Below the pieces are notes generated by a model, which was not told the origin of the DNA, ran no database searches, and worked only from the letters and a program-made list of their open reading frames with translations. From Candidatus Helarchaeota archaeon (lineage in GTDB: Archaea; Asgardarchaeota; Lokiarchaeia; Helarchaeales; HEL-GB-A), in NCBI GenBank assembly GCA_016840125.1, contig JAEOSY010000159.1:1-5605 (forward strand): DNA of 5,605 nt. Reading direction: 5' to 3'. Positions within the stretch are counted from its first letter, which is position 1; the number at the start of each line of letters is the position of its first letter. The position numbers were made by a program, and so were the translations under genes. Positions 1 through 5,605 of this stretch are shown piece after piece.

Positions 1-1268
1 AGGGTCGAGATACTTGGTGGCACGAGGAAGTGGAAAATCAACCAACCGAATGCGTCTACGAAGAAATGAATGCAGAAGATCCCCTATTTATTCTATATAC
101 CAGTGGAACCACAGGCAAGCCAAAAGGTGTGGTACATACTACTGCAGGATATCTCATGTATGCCTCTTACTCACATAAAATGATCTTTGATATTCATGAT
201 AATGATGTATTCTACTGTTCAGCAGATATAGGTTGGATTACGGGTCACACATATATCGTTTATGGGCCCTTATTGAATGGCGCGACACAAATTATGTTTG
301 AAGGGGTACCTAATTATCCTTCGTTTGAAAGATTTTGGGAAATTATTGAAAAATATAAGGTCAATATTTTCTATACAGCCCCCACTGCAATTCGCCTCCT
401 CATGAAAGAGGGTGATGAACTCCCAAATAAACATGATTTAAGCAGCCTACGAATTTTGGGATCTGTTGGGGAGCCAATCAATCCAGAAGCATGGATGTGG
501 TATCATAAGGTAATCGGGAAAGAAAAATGCCCGATCGTAGATACTTGGTGGCAAACTGAAACTGGTGGTGCTCTAATTACTCCATTGCCCGGAGCGACAC
601 CTTTGAAGCCTGGGTCTGCATCTTTTCCGTTCTTTGGTGTAAAAGCTGAAGTTCTTAGAGAAGATGGCACTCCTGCTGATCCGAACGAGGGTGGATATCT
701 AGTTATTAAGTCAGCCTGGCCCGGTATGCTCAGAGGGGTGTGGCAAAATCCAGAGCGATTCCAAAAGACTTACTGGTCTAAATTTCCGGGGATTTATTAT
801 AGTGGTGACGGAGCACGGGTTGATGAAGACGGTTATATTTGGATTCTTGGACGTTTAGATGATGTTATTAAAGTATCCGGACATCGTCTTGGGACCATGG
901 AGGTAGAATCAGCTTTAGTTAGCCACCCGGCAGTAGCAGAAGCAGCGATAGTACCCCAAGAACATAAAATCAAAGGGAGTGCGATATTTGCGTATGTGAT
1001 CCTGAAAAAGGATGTTAAACCTTCAGAAGCATTAAAAAAAGAACTTAAATTACACGTTCGAAAAGAGATCGGACCTATTGCTACTCCTGATGGAATTTAC
1101 TTTGCAAATGACCTTCCAAAAACAAGAAGTGGAAAAATTATGCGCCGAATCCTGAAAGCCATCGTGAATGAAGCAGATGTAGGAAATATTACAACTCTGG
1201 CGAATCCTAATGTTGTTAAAAAACTCTGGAATGCCTATAAAACTACAAAGGCATCTACTTCCAACTAA
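1..1268 (+). CDS. acs: Acetyl-CoA synthetase (AMP-forming), 5'-truncated by window edge
   Basis: Activates acetate to acetyl-CoA in the cytoplasm through an acetyl-AMP intermediate (family knowledge). The reading frame is open from base 3 with GRDTWWHEE, which matches the GRDxWWH stretch of Acs, so the real start lies upstream and the GTG at 30 is an internal codon. About 421 of the usual ~650 residues are visible, so roughly the first 230 are missing. Seen in order: the adenylate-forming P-loop [10 protein letters not shown] (nt 99-128); [10 protein letters not shown] (nt 540-569), whose second Trp (nt 549-551) corresponds to the residue that limits the pocket to acetate; YYSGDGA; the hinge [16 protein letters not shown]; and PKTRSGK near the end, with the catalytic lysine at nt 1134-1136, the site acetylated in many Acs enzymes. 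The C-terminal domain is complete and ends at TAA 1266-1268. It is convergent with sucC. The Trp and the GHRLGT hinge favour Acs over propionyl-CoA synthetase. Confidence 0.96.
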   Translation, partial: GRDTWWHEEVENQPTECVYEEMNAEDPLFILYTSGTTGKPKGVVHTTAGYLMYASYSHKMIFDIHDNDVFYCSADIGWITGHTYIVYGPLLNGATQIMFEGVPNYPSFERFWEIIEKYKVNIFYTAPTAIRLLMKEGDELPNKHDLSSLRILGSVGEPINPEAWMWYHKVIGKEKCPIVDTWWQTETGGALITPLPGATPLKPGSASFPFFGVKAEVLREDGTPADPNEGGYLVIKSAWPGMLRGVWQNPERFQKTYWSKFPGIYYSGDGARVDEDGYIWILGRLDDVIKVSGHRLGTMEVESALVSHPAVAEAAIVPQEHKIKGSAIFAYVILKKDVKPSEALKKELKLHVRKEIGPIATPDGIYFANDLPKTRSGKIMRRILKAIVNEADVGNITTLANPNVVKKLWNAYKTTKASTSN

Positions 1269-1289
1269 TCTTTTTTTTATTCAATTTTT
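1269..1289 (+). terminator. T-tract terminator candidate after acs
   Basis: Directly after the acs stop codon come eight consecutive T (1271-1278) and a second run of five (1285-1289). No GC-rich hairpin precedes them. This is the form expected of an archaeal intrinsic terminator, where a T-rich non-template strand is enough, and it is a poor match to a bacterial rho-independent terminator. The assignment rests on position and composition only. Confidence 0.5.
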
Positions 1290-1310
1290 ATGATCTGGTT
1301 TTTAGGGCAA

Positions 1311-1320
1311 GATATAAATT
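1311..1320 (+). promoter_or_regulatory. TATA-box-like element in the acs/sucC spacer
   Basis: GATATAAATT follows a purine-rich AGGGCAA that could serve as a BRE. If this is an archaeal promoter, transcription would begin about 25 nt downstream, near 1340, leaving a short leader of about 35 nt before the GTG of the hydrophobic micro-ORF at 1377. The same ten bases recur at 3604-3613. In AT-rich DNA such matches arise readily by chance. Confidence 0.22.
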
Positions 1321-1376
1321 ACCTGACTTAGCATCATTAAAACTAGTTATTTACTGATTATTGTGTTGGGCTTCCA

Positions 1377-1457
1377 GTGACTAGAGATCCGTGGGATATC
1401 GTTTGTATACTCGTTTTGGTTCTCCTAATCATGTTGGTTATTGGGATATTTCTCTAA
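1377..1457 (+). CDS. Possible 26-residue single-pass membrane microprotein
   Basis: A GTG codon opens a 26-codon frame ending at TAA 1455-1457, 108 bases after the acs stop. The predicted peptide has a short polar start (TRDPWD) followed by 19 almost purely hydrophobic residues (IVCILVLVL, then LIMLVIGIFL), long enough to span a membrane once. Seventeen of these 19 codons have T in the second position, more regular than local T-richness alone would suggest. In-frame, a TAG at 1344-1346 lies upstream and no other start codon precedes the GTG. TTGGG six bases upstream is only a weak ribosome-binding site, while a TATA-like element lies at 1311-1320. I do not recognise a family. It could be a real small membrane peptide, a remnant of a longer gene, or chance. 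Confidence 0.25.
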   Translation: MTRDPWDIVCILVLVLLIMLVIGIFL

Positions 1458-1491
1458 ATTTTAGTTTAAAAGCTTATGGAATGCTTAAATG

Positions 1492-1505
1492 GAGTCAATT
1501 GACTC
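1492..1505. repeat. Perfect 14-bp palindrome overlapping the end of sucC
   Basis: GAGTCAATTGACTC reads identically on both strands without a central loop. It lies immediately 3' of sucC and shares one base with the sucC stop codon (1505-1507). The absence of a loop makes it more like a protein-binding dyad than an RNA hairpin, and no T-run follows it on the minus strand. A second, AT-rich imperfect inverted repeat (TTTAAAAGC / GCTTAAA, about 1465-1489) lies beside it. The function is unknown. It may mark the end of the sucDC transcript. Confidence 0.5.
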
Positions 1506-2605
1506 TACTTGAAAAAATTGAGAAGTGATGTTATAGCTTGATCTAATTCACGATGAATAGTGATTTTATATGGTTTTAGTAACTCTTGGCCTTCTTGTTC
1601 ATTTGTTCCAATTAATCTAAGTGAAAATTTTATATCTGGGGTTTCCTTTAAAAATTTAATTAAGCCCTTGGCAATTTCATCACATCGGGTTATTCCCCCA
1701 ATGATGTTTATCAAGACTGCTTGAACTTTTTCATTACTAGCTATGATCTTTAGCGCTTCGTACATTCGCGTAGCATCTGCACCGCCCCCGACATCTAAGA
1801 AGTTTGCAGCTTTTACACCATAGGTTTGTACTGCGTCGATCGTTCCCATTACTAAACCCGCACCATTGCAAATTACCCCAATATCCCCATCTAACTCAAC
1901 ATACGACATATCTAAATCTTTTGCTTGCAATTCTAAGGGATTTAAATAATAGAACAAATTCTTTTTATATTCCTCATGTCGGAATAGCGAATTGTCATCT
2001 AGGTTCATCCGTGCATCAACACAAATGAGCTGTTGTTCCGTTGTTTCAATGAGTGGATTTATTTCAAGAAGTTCAGCATCGTAATCGCGAATGATTTGTA
2101 AAAATTTGGTTATAAATTTTATAAGTTGAGACTTAATTCTTTCATTTATTTTTAACGAAGTCACTAAATTCTTACTCAAATCATCAAGATTTTTTGGAAA
2201 GGATGGAAATTCTTGAATTATTACTTTGTCTTTTTTTAATTCTTCAATGTTAACCCCACCGGCTTCGCTGAAGATAAAGTTTACTAACTTCTTATCTCTG
2301 TTAATCACGAAACCACAGTAATATTCTTTTGCTATTGAGATTTTTTCTTCATAGAGAAGGTTTTCGGGTAAATAGCCTTTTATTTTCAATTTTAAAAGTT
2401 CAGTAGATATTCGCTTGGCCTCGATTGAATTTTCTGCAAACTTGATACCCCCTAGTTTCCCCCGTCCGCCTATGGGCACTTGTGATTTTATGACAATCGG
2501 ATAGATAGAAGGGTTATCAAGGTCTTTCTTTTCATATTGCTTTGGAAGAGGTAAATATACACGTTTGATCAATTCTTTTACTTCATATTCTAGCAATCTT
2601 ACCAT
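1505..2605 (-). CDS. sucC: Succinyl-CoA ligase (NDP-forming), beta subunit
   Basis: Beta subunit of the cytoplasmic TCA enzyme that interconverts succinyl-CoA + NDP + phosphate and succinate + NTP + CoA. The protein has 366 residues, against about 388 in E. coli. The N-terminal ATP-grasp domain shows VIKSQVPIGGRGK (residues 38-50; nucleotide-binding Lys40 and Lys50), SEAGG (113-117), EINP (181-184) and Asp197 in CVDARM, the last two matching known metal-binding positions. The CoA-ligase domain shows GAGLVMGTIDAV (248-259), FLDVGGGA (269-276), GGITRCD (303-309) and RLIGTNEQEG (330-339). It starts at ATG 2605-2603, preceded by AGGGG with a 7-nt spacer, and MVRLLEYEVKELI fits the family start MNLHEYQAKEL. 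Part of the missing length is near residues 22-36, before VIK. It is cotranscribed behind sucD with a 10-nt gap. ATP or GTP preference cannot be read from the sequence. Related malate-CoA or ADP-forming acyl-CoA ligases are less likely given the sucD partner. Confidence 0.93.
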   Translation of the reverse strand: MVRLLEYEVKELIKRVYLPLPKQYEKKDLDNPSIYPIVIKSQVPIGGRGKLGGIKFAENSIEAKRISTELLKLKIKGYLPENLLYEEKISIAKEYYCGFVINRDKKLVNFIFSEAGGVNIEELKKDKVIIQEFPSFPKNLDDLSKNLVTSLKINERIKSQLIKFITKFLQIIRDYDAELLEINPLIETTEQQLICVDARMNLDDNSLFRHEEYKKNLFYYLNPLELQAKDLDMSYVELDGDIGVICNGAGLVMGTIDAVQTYGVKAANFLDVGGGADATRMYEALKIIASNEKVQAVLINIIGGITRCDEIAKGLIKFLKETPDIKFSLRLIGTNEQEGQELLKPYKITIHRELDQAITSLLNFFK

Positions 2606-2612
2606 TTATTAT

Positions 2613-2617
2613 CCCCT
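2613..2617 (-). promoter_or_regulatory. Ribosome-binding site of sucC
   Basis: On the minus strand AGGGG sits 7 nt before the sucC ATG and overlaps the TAG stop codon of sucD (2618-2616). This supports the ATG at 2605 as the start and suggests that translation of the two ligase subunits is closely linked. Confidence 0.6.
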
Positions 2618-3491
2618 ACCCAACCACCTTTACTAAATCTTGCATTTCGGTAGGACTTTTAGCAACTTTAACACCCACTGACTCCAAAGCTTTTATTTTA
2701 TGTTGAGCAGTACCTGCACCACTTGATGTAATCAAAGCACCTGCATGACCAAATCGTTTCCCCTTTAAATTGATGGTCCTTCCTGCTATATATGCAAAAA
2801 CGGGTTTTGATATGTTATTTTTAATGTATTCAGCAGCAGCTTCTTCCTGTCCTCCACCGATTTCTCCAATCAGGATGATTGTGTCAGTCTCCTCATCCTG
2901 TTCAAATTTTTCAAGAACATCTACCATGGTAGGACCAATAATTGGATCACCACCAATCCCAATGGCCGTAGATATTCCCCTACCTGCTTTTTTGACACTT
3001 ATAGCAATTTCATACGTAAGGGTTCCACTCCTTGATAGTATTCCTACATTTCCTGGGGGAAAGAAATCTACGGGCATTATTCCAACCTTACATTTGTATT
3101 TAGGAGATATAATACCGGGACAATTTGGCCCAATCACGTATAAATTCTTGATTTTTGCACGATTAATAATTTCTAAAGAATCGATGATAGGAATTCCCTC
3201 TGTAATAATGGTGATTAATGGAATATCATTAGTAATAGCTTCTATCGATGCATCTAGACAGAACCTTGCAGGAACAAAAATAATTGAAGAATTAATTTCG
3301 GAATGTTCTTTAAGAGCTTCTTTTACAGTATTATACACGGGAACGTCCATAAAGGAGGTTCCCCCTTTTCTAGGAGTTACTCCAGCCACAACTTCTGTCC
3401 CATATTCCAGCATAGATTTGGTATGAAAGCGTCCCTGATTTCCGGTAATTCCTTGTACTAAGATGTGTGTATCTTCGTTCAATAAGAACAA
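2616..3491 (-). CDS. sucD: Succinyl-CoA ligase (NDP-forming), alpha subunit
   Basis: Alpha subunit of succinyl-CoA ligase, which binds CoA and carries the transient phosphohistidine that passes phosphate to the nucleotide site of the beta subunit. It has 291 residues, a normal full length. The N-terminal Rossmann-type CoA-binding domain has ITGNQGRFH (residues 15-23) and GVTPRKGG (37-44). GPNCPG is at 121-126, SRSGTLTYE at 153-161 and GIGGDPI at 178-184. GEIGGGQEE begins at 209, with Glu210 matching the residue that contacts the active-site histidine. KGKRFGHAGA places the phosphorylated histidine at His249. The start is TTG 3491-3489. An in-frame TAA lies immediately upstream, AGAGGG sits 6 nt before it, and MFLLNEDTHILVQG aligns with the E. 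coli N-terminus. It is the first gene of a leftward sucD-sucC operon. All catalytic residues I can check are present. Confidence 0.96.
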   Translation of the reverse strand: MFLLNEDTHILVQGITGNQGRFHTKSMLEYGTEVVAGVTPRKGGTSFMDVPVYNTVKEALKEHSEINSSIIFVPARFCLDASIEAITNDIPLITIITEGIPIIDSLEIINRAKIKNLYVIGPNCPGIISPKYKCKVGIMPVDFFPPGNVGILSRSGTLTYEIAISVKKAGRGISTAIGIGGDPIIGPTMVDVLEKFEQDEETDTIILIGEIGGGQEEAAAEYIKNNISKPVFAYIAGRTINLKGKRFGHAGALITSSGAGTAQHKIKALESVGVKVAKSPTEMQDLVKVVG

Positions 3492-3497
3492 TTAAAT

Positions 3498-3503
3498 CCC
3501 TCT
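3498..3503 (-). promoter_or_regulatory. Ribosome-binding site deciding the TTG start of sucD
   Basis: AGAGGG on the minus strand is separated by 6 nt (ATTTAA) from the TTG at 3491. An in-frame TAA touches the TTG, so no upstream start is possible. This site, together with the aligned N-terminus, fixes the non-ATG start. Confidence 0.6.
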
Positions 3504-3520
3504 TATACAGCTTTATTTTC

Positions 3521-3530
3521 TTATATATAG
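3521..3530 (-). promoter_or_regulatory. TATA-like element close to sucD
   Basis: CTATATATAA on the minus strand lies about 30 nt before the sucD start. With the usual archaeal spacing, transcription would begin near 3500, which would cut into the AGAGGG ribosome-binding site. It is therefore either slightly misplaced for a leadered transcript or not the promoter used. The element at 3603-3619 is the alternative. Confidence 0.3.
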
Positions 3531-3575
3531 ATGTAAACCTTTCCAGCTACCTTCTTCATATCCCTCTTTCGCTTA

Positions 3576-3600
3576 ATCACGGGAAAGTCACTTTTCTGAT
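3576..3600. repeat. Imperfect dyad, operator candidate
   Basis: AAAGT-C-ACTTT (3584-3594) is a perfect inverted repeat around one central base, flanked by ATCA (3576-3579) and TGAT (3597-3600) with unequal spacers of 4 and 2 bases. It starts 3 bases downstream of the minus-strand TATA-like element at 3603-3619 and would cover the expected transcription start, a typical place for a repressor to act. No regulator gene lies in the window. Confidence 0.35.
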
Positions 3601-3602
3601 AG

Positions 3603-3619
3603 GGATATAAATTTTCTTC
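3603..3619 (-). promoter_or_regulatory. BRE/TATA-like promoter candidate for sucDC
   Basis: On the minus strand GAAGAAAA is followed directly by TTTATATC (3611-3604), close to the archaeal BRE + TATA arrangement. The expected start would be near 3582, leaving a leader of about 90 nt to sucD. This is the best-looking archaeal promoter in the region by eye, but several alternatives exist. Confidence 0.35.
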
Positions 3620-3638
3620 AAACGTAGGTTTATTTGGA

Positions 3639-3650
3639 CTTATATAAAAG
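3639..3650 (+). promoter_or_regulatory. TATA-like promoter candidate for acnA
   Basis: CTTATATAAAAG contains a good TATA core that is nearly symmetric, so it could act on either strand. Read on the plus strand it predicts a start near 3670 and a leader of about 140 nt to acnA. Closer to the gene, TATTTTAAT (3740-3748) is a weaker alternative that would give a leader of about 40 nt. Confidence 0.28.
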
Positions 3651-3801
3651 TAGAGGAAGATAGACAATTGGTAAGAGCGATGCCTGAAATTATTATTTAT
3701 GTCAATAGAAAAAATACATCCCTCAACTTCTTTCCAAAGTATTTTAATCCATTCACTCCCCAAAGGAAATGGCTTTCTAAGGTTGTAAAAAAAACGATAA
3801 G

Positions 3802-3806
3802 GGTGA
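3802..3806 (+). promoter_or_regulatory. Ribosome-binding site of acnA
   Basis: GGTGA, complementary to the 3' end of 16S rRNA, lies 6 nt before the ATG at 3813 and is followed by an A-run. It selects this ATG over the out-of-frame ATG at 3824. Confidence 0.65.
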
Positions 3807-3812
3807 AAAAAA

Positions 3813-5605
3813 ATGGGATTGAATGATCCTTTCGGGATAAAAAAAGAGATTGAGATTGATGGAAAAAATATAGTTATCTTTTGGCTTAATCAACTTGAAA
3901 AACTAGGATTAGGAAAAGTTTCTCGCCTTCCCAATTCAATTAAAATTTTGCTTGAAGCCGTTGTTCGTCAAATTGATGGAAAACTAGTCACTGAAGATAA
4001 TGTTAGAGCCCTAGCACAATGGAATCCGAACCAACTCCCTGAAAAAGAAATTCCATATATCCCCGCAAGAATTATACTCCAAGATTTGACGGGGGTACCC
4101 GCGATTGTTGATTTAGCTGCAATGAGATCCGCCATGCAACGGCTAGGTGGGGATCCAGCAAAGATAAATCCTCTTATTCCTGCAGATCTCATAATTGATC
4201 ATTCAGTTCAAGTCGATAATTTCGGGACTTCTGACGCCAGATCATTGAATGAAAAAAAGGAATTTGAACGAAATCAAGAACGTTATGTACTGCTCCGTTG
4301 GGCTCAGAAAGCTTTTGATAATTTTCGAGTAGTTCCCGCGGGTAGAGGGATTGTTCATCAAGTAAATTTAGAATATTTATCGTCTGTTGTTCAACTAAGG
4401 AACGTGAATATGGAGCTTGTTGCATTTCCTGATACACTTGTTGGCACTGATTCCCATACTACGATGATTAACGGAATGGGTGTTTTGGGGTGGGGTGTTG
4501 GAGGTATTGAAGCCGAGGCAGTAATACTCGGCCAGCCATATTATATGCCTATTCCAGAAGTTGTAGGCTTTAAATTAACGGGTAAGCTGAAGAACGACAT
4601 CACCGCCACGGATTTAGTTTTAAAAGTAACTCAAATGCTAAGGGCTCATGGTGTTGTTGGAAAATTTGTGGAATTTTATGGTCCTGGTGTGGGGCAATTA
4701 AGTTTACCTGATCGTGCGACTATTTCTAATATGTCACCAGAGTATGGTGCTACAATCGGATATTTTCCTATTGATGAAGAAACATTATCATATCTTATTT
4801 TAACAGGAAGGGAAGAGCTTGTCGAACTGGTGAAGACATATGCAAAGTTACAAGGGTTATTTTTGAATACGAATTTATCAAATCCAATGTTCAGTGATAC
4901 CTTAAGTTTAGATTTGGGTAAAGTAGAACCGAGTTTGGCAGGGCCTAAACGGCCACAGGATTGTATTTCCTTAAGAGCAATGAAATCTCAGTTCCATAAA
5001 GATATGAAAAATGTTTTTCATGTTAAAAAAGATATGATGTCTTCCCAAGATGTCAAGCATGGCGCGGTGGTTATTGCGGCTATAACTTCCTGCACGAATA
5101 CGTCTAATCCATCCGTTCTAATTGGTGCTGGACTGCTAGCAAAAAAAGCAGTTGAACGGGGCTTGACAGTAAAATCACACGTTAAAACTAGTTTAGCTCC
5201 AGGATCTCGAGTAGTTATTGATTACCTTCGAGAGTCCGGACTCCTTCCTTTTTTGGAGACCTTAGGATTTTATTTGGTTGGTTATGGGTGTACCACATGT
5301 ATTGGTAATAGTGGTCCTCTATCAGAAGAGGTGGAACAAGCAATTAAAACAAACAATTTGGTGGTTGCATCGGTTCTTAGTGGAAATCGTAATTATGAGG
5401 GAAGAATTCATCCATTAACGAAAGCAAATTATTTGGGATCGCCACTCCTTGTTGTGGCATATGCAATTGCGGGAACCGTCGATATTGATTTAATAAATGA
5501 TCCATTAGGTATAGATTCAAATGATAAGTTAGTTTATTTGAAAGACATTTGGCCGAAGCGAGAAGAAATTTCTAAACTAATAAAAGAATATGTTACCTCT
5601 AAAAT
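3813..5605 (+). CDS. acnA: Aconitate hydratase, AcnA/IRP type, 3'-truncated by window edge
   Basis: Cytoplasmic [4Fe-4S] enzyme that isomerises citrate to isocitrate in the TCA cycle. From ATG 3813 the frame stays open to the window end: 597 complete codons of a family usually near 890 residues, so about 290 residues, including the C-terminal swivel domain with the catalytic serine, are outside. Seen: [15 protein letters not shown] near the start; [20 protein letters not shown] (His182); [15 protein letters not shown] (Asp213, Ser214, His215); [29 protein letters not shown] with cluster ligand Cys427; [11 protein letters not shown] with Cys493 and Cys496; and [11 protein letters not shown] with Arg526 and Arg531, matching substrate-binding arginines. 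Similarity to E. coli AcnA continues through the visible part, with no frameshift, although the linker before the cysteine region is shorter. The N-terminus fits AcnA better than the methylcitrate enzyme AcnD. The missing end cannot be checked. Confidence 0.95.
   Translation, partial: MGLNDPFGIKKEIEIDGKNIVIFWLNQLEKLGLGKVSRLPNSIKILLEAVVRQIDGKLVTEDNVRALAQWNPNQLPEKEIPYIPARIILQDLTGVPAIVDLAAMRSAMQRLGGDPAKINPLIPADLIIDHSVQVDNFGTSDARSLNEKKEFERNQERYVLLRWAQKAFDNFRVVPAGRGIVHQVNLEYLSSVVQLRNVNMELVAFPDTLVGTDSHTTMINGMGVLGWGVGGIEAEAVILGQPYYMPIPEVVGFKLTGKLKNDITATDLVLKVTQMLRAHGVVGKFVEFYGPGVGQLSLPDRATISNMSPEYGATIGYFPIDEETLSYLILTGREELVELVKTYAKLQGLFLNTNLSNPMFSDTLSLDLGKVEPSLAGPKRPQDCISLRAMKSQFHKDMKNVFHVKKDMMSSQDVKHGAVVIAAITSCTNTSNPSVLIGAGLLAKKAVERGLTVKSHVKTSLAPGSRVVIDYLRESGLLPFLETLGFYLVGYGCTTCIGNSGPLSEEVEQAIKTNNLVVASVLSGNRNYEGRIHPLTKANYLGSPLLVVAYAIAGTVDIDLINDPLGIDSNDKLVYLKDIWPKREEISKLIKEYVTSK

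Larger units (their letters stand above)
3492..3812. other. Divergent regulatory region between sucD and acnA
   Basis: These 321 bases hold no gene I can support. They separate two genes read in opposite directions and must carry at least one promoter for each. Visible elements are TATA-like boxes at 3521-3530, 3603-3619 and 3639-3650, an imperfect dyad at 3576-3600, and purine- and A-rich DNA before acnA. An 80-codon open frame on the minus strand (3763-3521, TTG start) overlaps all of these elements. It has no ribosome-binding site and no recognised similarity, so I treat it as chance. Confidence 0.7.

Noticed and set aside
8..553. 15-bp direct repeat (AGATACTTGGTGGCA at 8-22 and 539-553)
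   Set aside because: Both copies encode DTWW motifs that are independently conserved in Acs, so the repeat follows from protein conservation and codon choice.
30..1268. GTG at 30 as the true acs start
   Set aside because: The frame is open upstream and encodes GRDTWWHEE, which matches the interior of Acs, so the gene continues past the left edge.
1290..1331. 13-codon ATG frame just after the acs T-tracts
   Set aside because: It is very short, has no ribosome-binding site and begins directly behind the T-tract.
1459..1504. AT-rich inverted repeat as a sucC terminator
   Set aside because: The stem is weak and bulged and no T-run follows on the minus strand, so a terminator call is not supported.
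1804..2028. 74-codon plus-strand frame
   Set aside because: It lies wholly opposite conserved sucC coding sequence and shows no recognisable motif.
2770..3426. 218-codon plus-strand frame opposite sucD
   Set aside because: Although long, it is antisense to a gene with every family motif intact. It looks like a by-product of sucD codon use, with no known domain and no convincing ribosome-binding site.
3521..3763. 80-codon minus-strand frame upstream of sucD
   Set aside because: It has a TTG start without a Shine-Dalgarno, covers all candidate promoter elements of the divergent region, ends inside a TATA-like run and resembles no family I know. Conservation in relatives would revive it.
3968..4437. 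Two minus-strand frames (4192-3968 and 4437-4189)
   Set aside because: Both are antisense to the conserved N-terminal part of aconitase.

Overview
The window is an AT-rich stretch of a prokaryotic chromosome carrying four central-carbon genes: a 5'-truncated acetyl-CoA synthetase (acs, + strand), both subunits of succinyl-CoA ligase (sucD and sucC, - strand), and a 3'-truncated aconitase (acnA type, + strand). The enzymes are common to bacteria and archaea, so they do not settle the domain. The non-coding signals lean archaeal. There are TATA/BRE-like elements upstream of the genes, a GGTGA Shine-Dalgarno in front of aconitase, and T-tracts without a preceding GC hairpin after acs. Starts include a TTG. 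An archaeon with an acetate-linked TCA cycle is my preferred reading, but this is inference, and a low-GC bacterium is not excluded.

Layout: acs fills 1-1268 and reads through the left edge. A 236-bp convergent spacer (1269-1504) follows. It holds T-tracts, a possible 26-codon hydrophobic micro-ORF with a TATA-like element upstream, and a 14-bp perfect palindrome that overlaps the last base of the sucC stop codon. sucC (1505-2605) and sucD (2616-3491) form a tight operon transcribed leftward, alpha subunit first, with a 10-nt gap. A 321-bp divergent region (3492-3812) contains several TATA-like elements and an imperfect dyad that may act as an operator. acnA starts at 3813 and runs off the right edge after 597 complete codons; the three iron-sulfur cysteines are visible but the C-terminal swivel domain is not.

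Together the genes connect acetate activation (acetate + ATP + CoA to acetyl-CoA) with two TCA steps: citrate to isocitrate, and succinyl-CoA to succinate with nucleoside triphosphate formation. The divergent promoters suggest that sucDC and acnA may be co-regulated. I see no mobile element, CRISPR array, tRNA, rRNA or recognisable new defence or secretion system. The items most worth a second look are the micro-ORF at 1377-1457, the palindrome at 1492-1505, the dyad at 3576-3600 and the alpha-before-beta order of the ligase genes.
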